Shown here: piece by piece, positions 1-11,100 of the stretch
How the letters are laid out: the number at the start of each line of letters is the position of its first letter
Numbering within the stretch: position 1 is the stretch's first letter
Source of the DNA: Costus lasius
Taxonomy: Eukaryota; Streptophyta; Magnoliopsida; Zingiberales; Costaceae
Direction: 5' to 3'
Assembly (NCBI GenBank): GCA_027563935.2
Contig: CM050451.1
Span: 35,355,565-35,419,564 of the forward strand
Length of the DNA: 64,000 nucleotides
The notes under the pieces: model-generated
What the model was told of the DNA's origin: nothing
What the model saw: the letters and a program-made list of their open reading frames with translations, nothing else
The model's database searches: none
Program-made: the position numbers and the translations under genes

Positions 1-2032
1 AGTTTCTTTAGGGTAACCGACCAAGATACATTTATCAGATCTGCTCTCCAGTTTCCCAGAGGCGAGCTTTTTGACATAAGCCTCGCAACCCCAGATTTTA
101 ATAAATGTCAAGCTAGGCTGTTTCCCATACCATAACTCATATGGAGTCTTTGAAACGGCCTTGGATGGCACTCGGTTTAGTACCTTTTGCAGCTGTTTCC
201 AGTGCAAATCCCCAAATGGAGTAAGGTAAAGTAGCCTGACTCATCATTGAACGAACCATATCCAATAAGGTTCTATTTCTCCTCTCGGACACACCATTCC
301 ATTGCGGTGTTCCTGGCGGAGTGAGCTGTGAGATATTCCCACACTCCTTCAGATAGTCAGTAAACTCTCGACTCAAGTATTCTCCACCTCGATCTGAATG
401 AAGTGCCTTGATTTTTCGGCCTAACTGATTCTGTACTTCATTTTTGAACTCTTTGAACTTGTCAAAAGATTCACTCTTATGTCTCATAAGATAGACATAA
501 CCGTATCTACTGAAATCATCAGTAAAAGTAATGAAGTATAAATAGCCACCTCTCGCATGTTTACTAAATGGCCCACACACATTACTGTGAATGAGGTCAA
601 GTAAACCTGAAGCCCTTTGACCTTTATTAGAAAAAGAAGACTTCGTCATTTTACCCATTAAACAAGCTTTGCATGTATCAAGCTCCTCATAGGAGAATGA
701 TCCCAGCAGTCCATGGTCATGCAACCGCTTAATGCGCTTCTTGTTAATATGGCCTAAACGACTATGCCATAGCAAGGTGCTGTCATGAGCATACTTGGCT
801 TTCTTATTATCAATTTGTTGTACAGAACATTCCATGTCCAACATGAATAACCCATTGTTAATCGACCTAGTAGCATAAACAATATTATCAAATGAAATAC
901 AACACTTTAAAGTTTTGCATTCAAAGGAAAACCCTTTCCTGACAAGAGCAGGAATAGAGATAATATTCTTAGTTATGCTCGGTACAAAATAACAATTGTC
1001 CAGTTCTAATACAAGACCAGATGGTAAAGAGATGTTATATTGTCCTACAGCAACAGCAGCAACCCGTGCCCCGTTTCCAACCCGTAGGTCCACCTCATGC
1101 TGTCCCACCTGTCTTCTTCTCTTGAGTTCCTGTACATTTGAACAAATGTGAACTTCACATGCAGTGTCCAACACCCATGAAATAGAAGAAGATACCATGA
1201 CTTCAGTCACAAAAATACCTGAGCCAGAAGCGAAAGGCTTGCTTCCCTTCTTATCTCCTTGGAGCGCTTTACAGTCCTTCTTCCAGTGACCCAGCTGGCC
1301 ACAATGGAAGCATCTGTTGTCCTTCGACCGCTTCATCTTTTGTTTCAGAGCTTTGTTATAGCTCTTGATAGGGGCTTTGCCCTTCTTCCCCTTCTTCTTG
1401 TTCCTTGAAGGAACCATCAAGACAGAGGATGAAGGCTTTCCCTTTTCAAGAGTCTGCTCTGTAGTACAGAGCATGTTCAGTAACTCTACCGGTGTTCAGT
1501 CGATCTTGTTCATATTAAAATTAATGATGAACGGATCAAAAGAGACCGGGAGAGACTGCAAGATAATGTCTACAACAAGTTCCTGATTGATGGTGTGTCC
1601 CAGTTTCTCTAGAGCCTCTTTGTACCCAATCATCTTGAGTACGTGAGCTCCCACTGGACTCCCTTCAGTCAGTTTGCTCTGAAAGAAAAGTTTTGTCAAG
1701 TTATAGCGTTCTGTCCTTGCCTGTGCAGCATACAGCATTTTGAGATTTGCTATAATTTCAATAGCAGATAAATCTTCATGCTGACGCTGCAGCTCTGGCG
1801 TCATAGACGCAAGCATAAGGCAAGCAACATCAATGCTATCATTGACATGCTTCTCATAAGCATCCCGAACCGCCCTTGCGGCGTTCGCAGCGGGTTGAGG
1901 CGGTATTGCCGTCTCAAGGACATACAGCTTCCTCTCAGCCTTAAGAACAATCTTAAGGTGTCCGTACCAGTCTGAGAAGTTTGGCCCAGCAAACTTCTCC
2001 CTTTCCAGTAAGGATCGCACATTGAACCCTGT
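1..2032 (-). pseudogene. A1 gag-pol pseudogene (gag, zinc knuckle, protease, integrase)
   Basis: Homologous to the intact A3 polyprotein. The gag initiation codon is lost: the position of ATG (2032-2030) reads ACA. The UBN2-like gag runs to about 1500. An in-frame TGA at 1498-1496 replaces a Cys codon, and the frame then continues with one extra codon near 1446. The CCHC zinc knuckle (C-x2-C-x4-H-x4-C) lies at about 1312-1271. The protease motif is D-T-A-C near 1185, followed by E where the other copies have G. The integrase HHCC and most of the DD35E core follow. One extra T in the run at 184-187 shifts the frame inside the integrase C-terminal part, and the gene leaves the window there. Three lesions make it non-functional. 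As family context, the polyprotein would normally supply virus-like particle protein and replication enzymes. Confidence 0.93.
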
Positions 2033-3835
2033 GGTGTTCGTTGCTGCAGGAATCTACAACATAGCAAGAACAACAAGGTCAGTATCCATGTTAGAATCAT
2101 TCCAGGACTTAAGAGTGATTCTTTTCTCACTATTTTATCTGACTGAAAAATCCAATAAAACAGTCCGAAAGAGTAAAACTCTTTTAGTGAGATGGGATCC
2201 AGATTTCATACTTGGTCTCCGCGTCCCGCTCAGGCGAGATAAGATGCACAGAGAGTTCAAGCACTAATCACTGGTAGGCTATGCATGCCAATCGCCAACC
2301 CGTGCAATTCCCCTTCATCTAGGCAATCCAGAAGACTGTGCCAACTGAGTTGGTACAATACAGTTTCTGATTCCACAGATGGCTGCCTCCATATAGCTAA
2401 CATATGCTCAATATGTAGCCTACATGGTCAAGCTGACCTGACCTACTCCCTGGACCACCACGTGCTATGCTGAGCAACGAGAAGCGATAAATCCCTTCTC
2501 TGTAACACGCAGGTGTAACCACACACCGTCTGAAGATAGCTGGGCGTGCCCACTGAGTGGGTACAACACGGCCCCAACGATAGTCAGAACAGTGAGGTTT
2601 CGCGTCAGAAGGCTTACGTGCTTGATATTTAACGTTGGATTTTAACGGTCCTTTTATCTTCTTACTAACATGCATATCCTATGGTGATAGCAGAAGATTA
2701 ACTCATACAGGTGCTAATATTACTTAAACAGTAAATAGAAAGCACAATGATCTTATGTGGTAAATGCCCATTAAGCCTAAGTAAAACCCTAGTTTTACAC
2801 AAGTCTTCACTTGTGGTCTTCATGGGTCTTTTGCACTTCATCTGGCTCAGCCCGGGCCCAAGCGCCCTCTGCAGCTCAGATGCGCCCACCAGGTAGCATG
2901 CGCCTGTACTAGAGTCGAACTCTATGCCTCCCACTTGCTGCATGCGCCTCTGCCATGTATGCTCTGTGCTCATGTCTGATTAATTTAAATTTAATCTATC
3001 TAGACATGATTTGACTCGCAGGTCAATTACACATTAACATAAATTAAAATGTGATTCGCAGATCACAAAAATAATTTATAATTAATTAATCCAGGCACGC
3101 AGGCCCCAGCACAGCACATAAATAGGGCAGCCCACATAAGATGAAATAGACATGCAATCAGGTTAAACAAACAACATGTGATCCATACAGGAAAGTAAAA
3201 TTTTTGAAAAACCCCATGGTATAAATTTTATTTCCTTATGTGCCCTACTACCTTACAACGGTCCATTAATAGGGATCCACTCATCAGACCAAGTCAGACC
3301 CACTGCCCTTGCATGCACCAAGTCATAACTGACTTGCGTCGACCTCATTGTCAACAATGCATGCCTTAAGGGCTGAACGTCCCACATGATTTCTGGCAAG
3401 CGGGTGTGACCCCGGGCCTTAGTCATGATCGTTCACTGGTTGCCTCAATCAGACATCGCTACACGCCTTTCTACAGTCGACCTATAGCCACCTCATGCTT
3501 GCGCATAGGTGCTATCTGGTCGACCCATCTAGGCTGTCAGATGGTCTGATCAGGCTGTTGGGTCCAGACTAGACTGATGACTTCAACCCTAGTAACCCGT
3601 CTAAGTATTTCAAGTAGGCGCCGATAGATCTATATGGAATCGCGCATGAAATAAATATTGTTTGAAAACAACTATGAAAAATGCGCACACTTCTTATAAC
3701 AATGATACATGCACAAACATTTTATGTAAACATAGCATCAAGTAAGCGCATGTAACTGTGAAGAAGATCTATCCTATAAGTCAAGCATGGATCATAATCA
3801 CATCATGGCAATCATATGAATCATACCAAAACTAT
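2033..3835 (-). other. A1 untranslated leader
   Basis: About 1.8 kb without a supported gene, between the primer-binding site and gag. It aligns with the leaders of A2, A3 and A4. It holds the three short palindromes described for A3: 2225-2238, 2341-2353 and 2549-2561. The open frames in it are not shared as proteins with the other copies, so I treat it as non-coding RNA leader. Confidence 0.8.
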
Positions 3836-3847
3836 GCTCTGATACCA
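3836..3847 (-). other. A1 primer-binding site (tRNA-iMet)
   Basis: The minus strand reads TGGTATCAGAGC, complementary to the 3' end of plant initiator tRNA-Met. It lies two bases inside the LTR edge, as expected for minus-strand DNA priming. Confidence 0.93.
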
Positions 3848-3849
3848 AT

Positions 3850-5522
3850 TGAAAGTGGGGGGGGTGAAAACCCTGAACGCATGCACTTCTAAAATTTGCA
3901 TGGGCGGAAATAGGGATTTCATGAAGATCGCATGTGGCATGAACATATGATTAACCTTATGTTTGCAAAGATCAAGTTGTGATCTTACCAAAGCCATTGT
4001 TTGGATGGCGACTTGGAAGCAAGAGGGCAAGCGGCTCTCCTCCAAAGTGGACGCACACAAGGTGATGATGGCTTTCTCCCTTGGCGTGAACCTTGTGCTA
4101 GCAAAGCTCTTCAAGGAGTCCTCGATGCGTGAAGGAGATGAGATGCTTTTCTTGGCTGACCGAATCTCCTTTTTGGCGTGAAGACAACCCAAGACGAGAG
4201 GAGAAGAGGCGAGAGCACGATGGCGTTCGAACGTGGGAGCGTTTCTTTTCTCAAAGAAAAACGCCTTCCAAATATAGTATATTCACAACTCCACTTGAAG
4301 CCACCACTTAAAGCCATCGATAACTCCTCTCCTCTTTGAACCATGCGTTCACATAAGTGAACCGGTTCCATTTAATTCGGTTCAATTGCATTTGGTTCAA
4401 AGACCAAATCAAACCAGCATTGGTTCAGATCTTGTCAAAACAAATGGCTCAAGATCTAACCATTCATCTCTTGATGCTCCTGATCTCATCGATCAAGCAT
4501 CAATTCTCTCGATCGAAGCTTACCGATCTCAAGCCCTAATCAATCAAACATGATCAGACCAGATCTTACTTACAATTAGAGTTTAAACTCCTTTGAACTG
4601 AACCAAAACAATTTAGTCCACACGATCTGACATAAGTAAGCCATATCATCAAATTGTGCGACCCTAAATGTTTCCTTTAATGTCGGTAACGATAACTTAC
4701 GTTATCACGAACAGAGAAGGGTATCTAGCAACACATCACTATCTCCCGATATAAAGGAAAGAGTCTTCCAAGACTACACCCAAACACAGCACAAGTGTGA
4801 ATTCAATTCACTAGGCATACATGTTTCCTTTGCCACTGGATGTTCTCGTTGGACAAGCGTGTCAAGCCTGTAACTCCAACATGATGAGAGTGGTTAGATC
4901 AGATGAACATAGTCATCTGGGTATGGCCATACACTTTCACAACCATCTCATACAGGGGGCCCCTTTAGAACATCACACTCCAAACAAGGAGAGGCAATCC
5001 TATATCTATCACTAATGCCCTAACATGACTCATGCCCATTATCCAAGATAATCTATAACCATTATATTTCAAATGATATTGAACTACCTCAAGACAATGC
5101 CAATCCTCATTTAGAAACACAAGTGATCTCAAGTCAGAGGAAATATGCCACTTGTTTGCACATAAGGATTATTCACATTGTGACAAGCAATTGAATATCC
5201 TAAGTAGGGTCAGTCCAGTACATCCAATGTACCTATGAGTCTACATCTTATTCCATGCTCGAAGCATCCTATAAGATTAGAACACATATTAGTCTCAATC
5301 ATATCAAGGTTGTCTCATGTTCACCAAGATATCTCGACTAAGGACAATACTGCATGTCAGCCAAGCTGAACACCATTGAGACATTATTCAGAAGTATACA
5401 TATAGCAGCAGATAATGCAACAACCTGAATAAAAACCATTGCCTTTATAAACATAGAGTTTATACATGATACTGATAACAACCCAAGGCCTCAAACATTA
5501 GCCTTAAGGGCATATCCCAACA
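3850..5522 (-). repeat. A1 5' LTR (1673 bp)
   Basis: On the plus strand it starts TGAAAG and ends CCCAACA, so in element orientation it is TGTTGGG...CTTTCA with the usual TG/CA ends. It aligns throughout with the six other Copia-A LTRs in this window. Its U5 end carries a simple C-run in place of the C-rich hairpins seen in A4 and A5. Confidence 0.93.
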
Positions 5523-6663
5523 AATGGCATGACGAACCATTCATAAAGACCATCCTTGGTCTTGAATGCAGTCTTTCATTCATCACCTTCGTGGATGCAG
5601 ACCTGGTGATATCCGCTACGAAGATCGAGCTTGGAAAACCATGACGCACCGGAGACTAAATCCAATATATCATCAAGTCTTGGTATGGGGAACCTATACT
5701 TGACGGTGATCCTATTGATGGCGCGGCTGTCAATACACATGCGCCACGACCCATCCTTCTTGGGCGTGGGTAAGGCGGGTACCACGCAAGGACTTAGGCT
5801 CTCACGGACGTACCCGTTGGTGAGGAGTTCATCCACTTGACATTGCAGTTCGGCGTGTTCGGTGGGGTTTAACCGATGATGGGGTAAGTTGGGGAGAGGT
5901 GCTCCCGGGAGAAGATCAATGGCGTGTTGGATCTCCCTATTTGGAGGGAGCCCATGGGGTAAGTCCGCTGGGCTGATGTCAGAGAACTCGGTCAAGATAG
6001 CCGCGATCTCCGGGGGATGCGCCTCGTCGAAGGGACGAGGAGCACCCGAGGATTCGCGCACCATTAGGGCATAGACAACCTTGGACTCGGTTGCCTCGCA
6101 CTTAAGCGCGGAGGCTCGCATGAGGGACACGACAGGTGGGGTCGGAGGGGCAATCGATGGAGGGACCACCACACCCTTGGAGGTGGAAGCGCGCAGCTCC
6201 TATGGTGGGGTCGGGATCAAACAGATTTTCTAGTTATTATGGTCAAACACATAAGTGTTCGACTGGCCATAGTTGGTCACGTCCCTATCGTAGAGCTAGG
6301 AACGACCTAAGAGGACGTGGGCGACATCCATAGTCGCCACATCGCACCACACCTTCTCACGATAGTTCCCAAAAGCGATGGGAACTTGGCACCGGTGGGT
6401 GACCGGAAGACTCGACGTGTCCACCCACGCGATGAAATATGGCTTTGGGTGAGGTTCGAGGGGAAGACCGAAGCGGGTGAATGCAGTCCGAGAGACCACA
6501 TTCAGACTACTACCACCGTCGATGACAATCTTACATGAGTGCCCGTTGTACTTGATGTAAGTCATGAAGATGCTCGTACGCCTCCAATCCTCTGAGGGTG
6601 GGGTATGGACAAAGGTGCACCGCACAACCGCAAGTGTGGGGTGACCCGACTCGTCACCACTAG
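5523..6663 (-). pseudogene. Gypsy-2 protease and RT N-terminal part (broken)
   Basis: The minus strand encodes a retropepsin region with the I-D-G-G-S-S-L-N motif (catalytic Asp codon at 6520-6518), typical of one group of plant gypsy proteases. A spacer follows, then the RT start with P-I-P-R-L-D-D, F-S-K-L-D-L-R-S-G-Y and Y-E-W motifs. Nonsense codons include TAG at 6298-6296, where family members have Trp, and TGA at 5578-5576, again at a Trp position. A1 interrupts the RT just after the V-M-P motif. The sequence aligns with Gypsy-1 along its whole length. Confidence 0.9.
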
Positions 6664-7507
6664 TGTAACACTCGGCCTTGTAAGATCCAAGGATCTTAAG
6701 TCCTGGTAAGCATTATTTTTTGATTTAAATAAACTCGTTGGCTGTGATATTGTGTTCATGATTTAAATAAAATTATTGACTGTGGTATTTTTCTTTGTAT
6801 TGGTTGTTAATTTATTTGGTTGTTAATTTATTGTAAATTAATTAGAGATTAATGGTGGTTAATTTATTCGATTATTGGTTGCTAATTTATGATAAATTAA
6901 TTAGACCTTATTGGTTAATTAATTAGACTTTATTGGATATTAATTAAATCCTTATTGGATTTGCGTTTAAGTGAATTCATTAAATGGATGTTAGTTTAAA
7001 TTCTTATTGGATTTTCACTTAAACCATAGGTTATTGGGTTTGCACTAATTGGGTTTTTAAAATTCGAATTTATTAGTTAAATGGGTTAAACCCTATTGGA
7101 ATTAGTTGGTTAACGGGTTAAAGAATTAAAACCAAAAAATTCAAATTGATATTTCGGTTAGGGTAGAGTTTTGGTGAAATTTTGGCTTGAAGGAAAAATC
7201 TTGGGTGGCGGCTTGAAGAGATTGGCGACGGCTTGGAGACTTGGAGGCGAAAATTCTTCTTCCTCTTCTTTTTCTCCCTTTGGCCGGCGTCTTGGTGTTT
7301 GGAGGCATTCCTTGGTGTTTGGTGGCGTCTTTCAAGGCTTTAGACGAATTTTTGGAAAGGTTTTTCATATTGGTGATCACGGTTAAGAGGTGAGTGGGGT
7401 GTCTAATCGATTTCTATCTATTTGTTTGTGTTAAATGATGTGTTAGATGATACATTTGCTTGTTGGAAACCTTACCATGCTAAAACCGAAATTCAAGACT
7501 TCACTAT

Positions 7508-7625
7508 GATGAAAACCGAATTTTGTAAAGGTGATTATGTGATGAAAACCGAATTTTGTAAAGGTGATTATATCATGAAAACTGAATTTTGTAAAGGTGA
7601 TTATATGATGAAAACCGAATTTAAA
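7508..7625. repeat. 33-bp tandem repeat in S1
   Basis: Units start at 7508, 7541, 7574 and 7607 (exact 33-bp spacing), the last one partial. Each begins like GATGAAAACCGAATTTTG. Because 33 is divisible by three, one frame stays open across it, which explains the 96-codon open frame there. Confidence 0.9.
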
Positions 7626-7995
7626 GTATTAGATGTTTCTTCATGTGAAAAACCGAAAAGTTACAAGGATGTATATATCATGAAAAACCGAAATTTAGGA
7701 AATTCTTGTTAACTAGGGTTGCACTTTTGAAATAGATAATATGCTTGAAATCGTGGGCTATAGGTGTTGTAATTTTAATCCTATGTAATGTATTCTTAAA
7801 TGGTTAACTAGGGTTTAAATTTATATATATATGTTGTATTTTAATCTTATGTTAAATTTTTGAATGCCCTGATAATTGCCAGTAATGCTAATAATTTTAT
7901 GGTCATGTATTTTTATTGAAGAAATTTGGGTGATAACATAGAAAGGTTAGACTGAACTGATCAGCATGAAACCTAAGGACTACACTACATTATGT

Positions 7996-8096
7996 GATTT
8001 TGAATATTATGTGATTATGTGATTTTGAATATTATGTGATTATGTGATTTTGAATATTATGTGGTCATGTGATTTTGAATAGTATGTGGTTTTGTG
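7996..8096. repeat. 25-bp tandem repeat in S1
   Basis: About four imperfect copies of a 25-bp AT-rich unit containing GATTTTGAATATTATGTG. Confidence 0.88.
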
Positions 8097-8203
8097 ATCA
8101 TGGAATGGTTAGGACTGAGGCTAGGTGTAACTGTGTACTCAAGGGGATAGTATGTGTGATATGTTAAGGGTTTGAGATTTCAGCCCTGTATTATGATATG
8201 TGA

Positions 8204-8283
8204 GGGGGTTGATGTTCAGCCTACCTGTTATGATTATTGTGATGGGGGTTGATGTTCAGCCTGCCCGATATGATTATTGTGAT
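8204..8283. repeat. 40-bp tandem duplication in S1
   Basis: Two copies start at 8204 and 8244 with GGGGGTTGATGTTCAGCCT. They differ at a few bases. Confidence 0.85.
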
Positions 8284-8389
8284 GACTATCCTAGAGTCTA
8301 GTTGACACTTAGAAGTCCACCGTTGTGAAATAAGATATAAGATGTGTCTGTTGTCTAGTAGGAACCTTTTGGGAGAACGGGTTTTGACG

Positions 8390-8597
8390 CAAAGTGCCAT
8401 GTCTTGGTCGGACAGGGGCCACCTCTTAATGTCATCACTCCTTTTTTTGTGATATGGGGTGTCGTAGAGCAAAGTGCCACGTCGTGACCCGGCGGGGGCC
8501 ACCTCTTGAATCTACACACAATCCATCGATGTGTTATGGGGTGTTTTAGAGCAAAGTGCCACGTCGTGACCTGGCGGGGGCCACCTCTTGATTCTAC
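8390..8597. repeat. About 80-bp tandem repeat in S1
   Basis: Three units begin CAAAGTGCCA at 8390, 8470 and 8552 (spacing 80 and 82). Each carries GGGGCCACCTCTT further in. Confidence 0.87.
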
Positions 8598-9259
8598 TCA
8601 CTGTCCATGTTTATATGTTGCATGAAATTTTGCAGTCTCCCAGTGCTTAGGCCAAAGCCGGGTTAGACCATAATGGTCACTACTGAATATGCTGGACAAC
8701 TAGGTTAATTAAGTGTTGGTGTGTACATCTGAGTTGGTTTAGAGTATAACTCTAGAACCTGAGTTTGTTATATGTTGGTGTGTACATCTGACTGTTTATA
8801 TGACTTCTGTTTTCTTTATGTTGTTATATGTTGACATAATGTTCCTGTTAAAGATTTTTAAAATAATCTGTCTATATTTTTGAGTGTATGTTATGGATGG
8901 TCGATTTAGACTATCCACTCATTGGGCTGTGTAGCTCACCCCTCACTATTTTCAGGCATAGAGCAGGGGCGCATTTCTTGAGTTAGCATTGGCATGGATA
9001 TCGCTAGTTTGCTGTTTAAGAACTTTTGTGCTTAATTATTTGGGGCCGGTTGTGGCCGAACCATATGAATGATATGAGCTATGTGAACCATGTGAATTAT
9101 GTGAACTTGTGATGTCAGATTGTGGCTGTTAAATGAGTTTGATTTTTGTGTCACCGCGGGCTTCAGCCTGGTTTCGGTGTTTGGTATGAGTTTATAAAAA
9201 AATCGATTTTGTGATTTTGTTTTGAAATTTGGTTTGTGGTGTATTCTTTGTAATCGGTT

Positions 9260-9410
9260 TTGATATACCTGTAACTTGCATATGTCTAGTGCAAGTATTG
9301 CCTGGTGGCAGGTACCTTTATGGATTTTATGGATTTGATACGGATTTGATATAACTGTTGCCTTGCATATGTCTAGTGCAAGGAATGCGTGGTGGCAGGT
9401 ACCTTTATGA
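9260..9410. repeat. About 87-bp tandem duplication in S1
   Basis: Two copies share the block CTTGCATATGTCTAGTGCAA (9275 and 9362) and then GGTGGCAGGTACCTTTATG. The block is itself an interrupted palindrome (TTGCA and TGCAA). Confidence 0.85.
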
Positions 9411-9575
9411 AATTGTGTTTTTGTGGAGATTTATATGTATGGATTTTTGAAAATTTTTAGATCGGGTTTCCTGAACGGGGTTTTACCTAGCATATGTATC
9501 GATCTTGTATGATAACATCCTGTTTCTTTCATGATTTGTGTTGCTTGTTTGGGGTTAAGATAACGGGATGTTACA

Positions 9576-9968
9576 GGCCTCAACATCGTGCTCTGCAGGC
9601 TCGCGGGTGATAGTGGCGACACGGGCGGGGGTCTTGTCTGCTGTGGCAGACCGTTTAGGGCAGTCGCGGGACAGATGGCCCGGCTGCAGGCAATTATAAC
9701 AGTTGACGCGACCCGGCAGGCTGACAAGTGGGGCCTTCCCCCTCTCTTCCCAAGTGGGGCGAGAAGGTAGGGCACCGGGGGCTAAACGCCTAGGGGAGTG
9801 ATGGGCCGCAGGCGCGGGCCGTGGGTCAGAACGAGGCTCGTGGCGCTCGGGTCGAGGGTGGGCGTGAGGAGGTCCGCCCAAAGGAGGGCGCCTAGGGGAT
9901 CCAGACTCGCTGCGCCTAGCCGCAACCCTAAGATCATGCTCGATATCGTGAGCGCGCTGGAAGGTTTG
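9576..9968 (-). pseudogene. Gypsy-2 gag C-terminal part with zinc knuckle
   Basis: The minus strand encodes the end of gag: an R-A-H-D-I-E-H-D stretch next to S2, a Pro/Arg-rich linker, and a CCHC knuckle (C-Y-N-C-L-Q-P-G-H-L-S-R-D-C) near 9700-9660. It is cut off by S1 on the left and S2 on the right. The last base triplets next to S2 join in frame with those at 20912 once S2 and one target-site copy are removed. Confidence 0.88.
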
Positions 9969-11100
9969 TGATGGGGGCAGAGATCACAAGCCAAGAAGGT
10001 ACAAATGGAGTTTACGAGTACCATAGACAAAGGCTCAGAGGCTCATGAATAAGCTAGCATGCTTAATCAAAAGCTAGCTCAATAATAGAAGAATTACTTT
10101 CAACAAATAATGGTCAAGACATTCACGTTCAAGATGTCTAAGCCCAAGCCCAAACCTAGTGAAGAAGTTGCTGGATTCAATAAATTGTGGGTTGCATACG
10201 CCAACCACATCCACGCCATCTCAACAAGAGCGCCTTCCTTCACAAAGTCCACCATCGCTCAGCCCAAAATCCAGCCTCAGGCTTCAACCGAGACCTACAT
10301 CCAGCACAAGAGGAAACAAAGGATTTAATCAAATCTTGGATCTCATCCAACGGCAACACTCATCATGGAATAACTTCTCCAGCCGAGCATCAACTCTCCA
10401 ACAACGTGCGAGCCGATGATGGAAACAGCAACGTTCGTCTTTATCAAAGAAGGAAAGCAACAACGTCTCTTCAACATCTCGCCTTCAACGTCTCCCTGCT
10501 GCTCACGACTGGAAGCTGCAAACAAGGAAGCATCTCCTTCAACGGATTCTCTGCTGCCATAGAAGGAAGATACAACGTTCGTCTGCTGAAGCCTCACCTA
10601 TATGTATCACGCGAACACAATGTAATGGATAGTGAATTTTGAATCAATGAAATATTTGCTTCCAATGGAATCGGATGTCTCCCATCCTCTTCCCCTCTGA
10701 GGTGCTTGTGTCACCTACCTTTCCCTTCTTCTCCTCTTCTCTAATCCCTCTCCATTAACTCTCCTGCTCCGCTACATTCATCCGCTCATCTCAGCCATTT
10801 TCCAGATTTTTGAAAGATTGTGAGCACGCCACCGACGATCCGCCGGTCTGATCCTCACAAAACTTCGGGCATCACTCCTCCTCCCCAAGATGAAGCTTTA
10901 GCCGCCGGCATCCGCCAATCCTCCTGCCCGATCACCAGAATTGGACGTCCGTTCGAATCCCCTATTCTCGCTAGCCTTCCGCCCTAGTGCCGTCTTCCAG
11001 CACCATTCTCCTCCGTCCGGCCACCATCCACCACGAAACTTCAGCCACGACGTCACCACAACCTCATCAACTCCCAGTCGTAGCAGTTTCAGCGTCCGTG

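Larger units (their letters stand above)
1..5522 (-). mobile_element. Copia-A copy A1, 5' part (partial Ty1/copia LTR retrotransposon)
   Basis: The element reads on the minus strand from its 5' LTR (3850-5522) through a primer-binding site, a leader of about 1.8 kb and gag, protease and integrase sequence until the window edge. The RT, RNase H and 3' LTR lie to the left of the window. Its outer end abuts Gypsy-2 RT sequence: codons on the right stop at base 5523 in the middle of the RT. The expected 5-bp target duplication would be AATGG (5523-5527), but the partner end is not in the window. Identity to copies A2-A5 is high over the whole length, so this is the same family. Confidence 0.95.
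6664..9575 (+). mobile_element. S1: solo LTR, probably of a Tekay/Del-like gypsy element (2.9 kb)
   Basis: The segment starts TGTAACAC, ends GATGTTACA and interrupts the Gypsy-2 polyprotein between zinc knuckle and protease. It contains no polyprotein motif. A stretch near 8910-8960 (CTCATTGGGCTG, then GCTCACCCC, then CAGG) resembles a block I recall from Tekay-type LTRs, which sets the proposed strand. It is AT-rich near 6700-7150 and packed with tandem repeats. The 5-bp flanks (ACTAG and GGCCT) do not match, so the target duplication is lost or the LTR formed by recombination between different elements. Clade and strand are inference. Confidence 0.7.

Noticed and set aside
2698..2973. 91-codon open frame in the A1 leader, considered as an extra leader protein
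   Set aside because: The frame is not kept in the A2 and A3 leaders. Better explained as untranslated RNA.
7422..7712. 96-codon open frame with 11-residue repeats in S1
   Set aside because: It is the translation of a 33-bp tandem repeat inside an LTR; repeat length divisible by three keeps it open. No start context or relatives seen.
10110..10642. Overlapping open frames near the left part of S2, considered as a captured host gene
   Set aside because: Three frames overlap with no domain, and the region lies within an LTR-like unit bounded by TG/CA and a 5-bp duplication.
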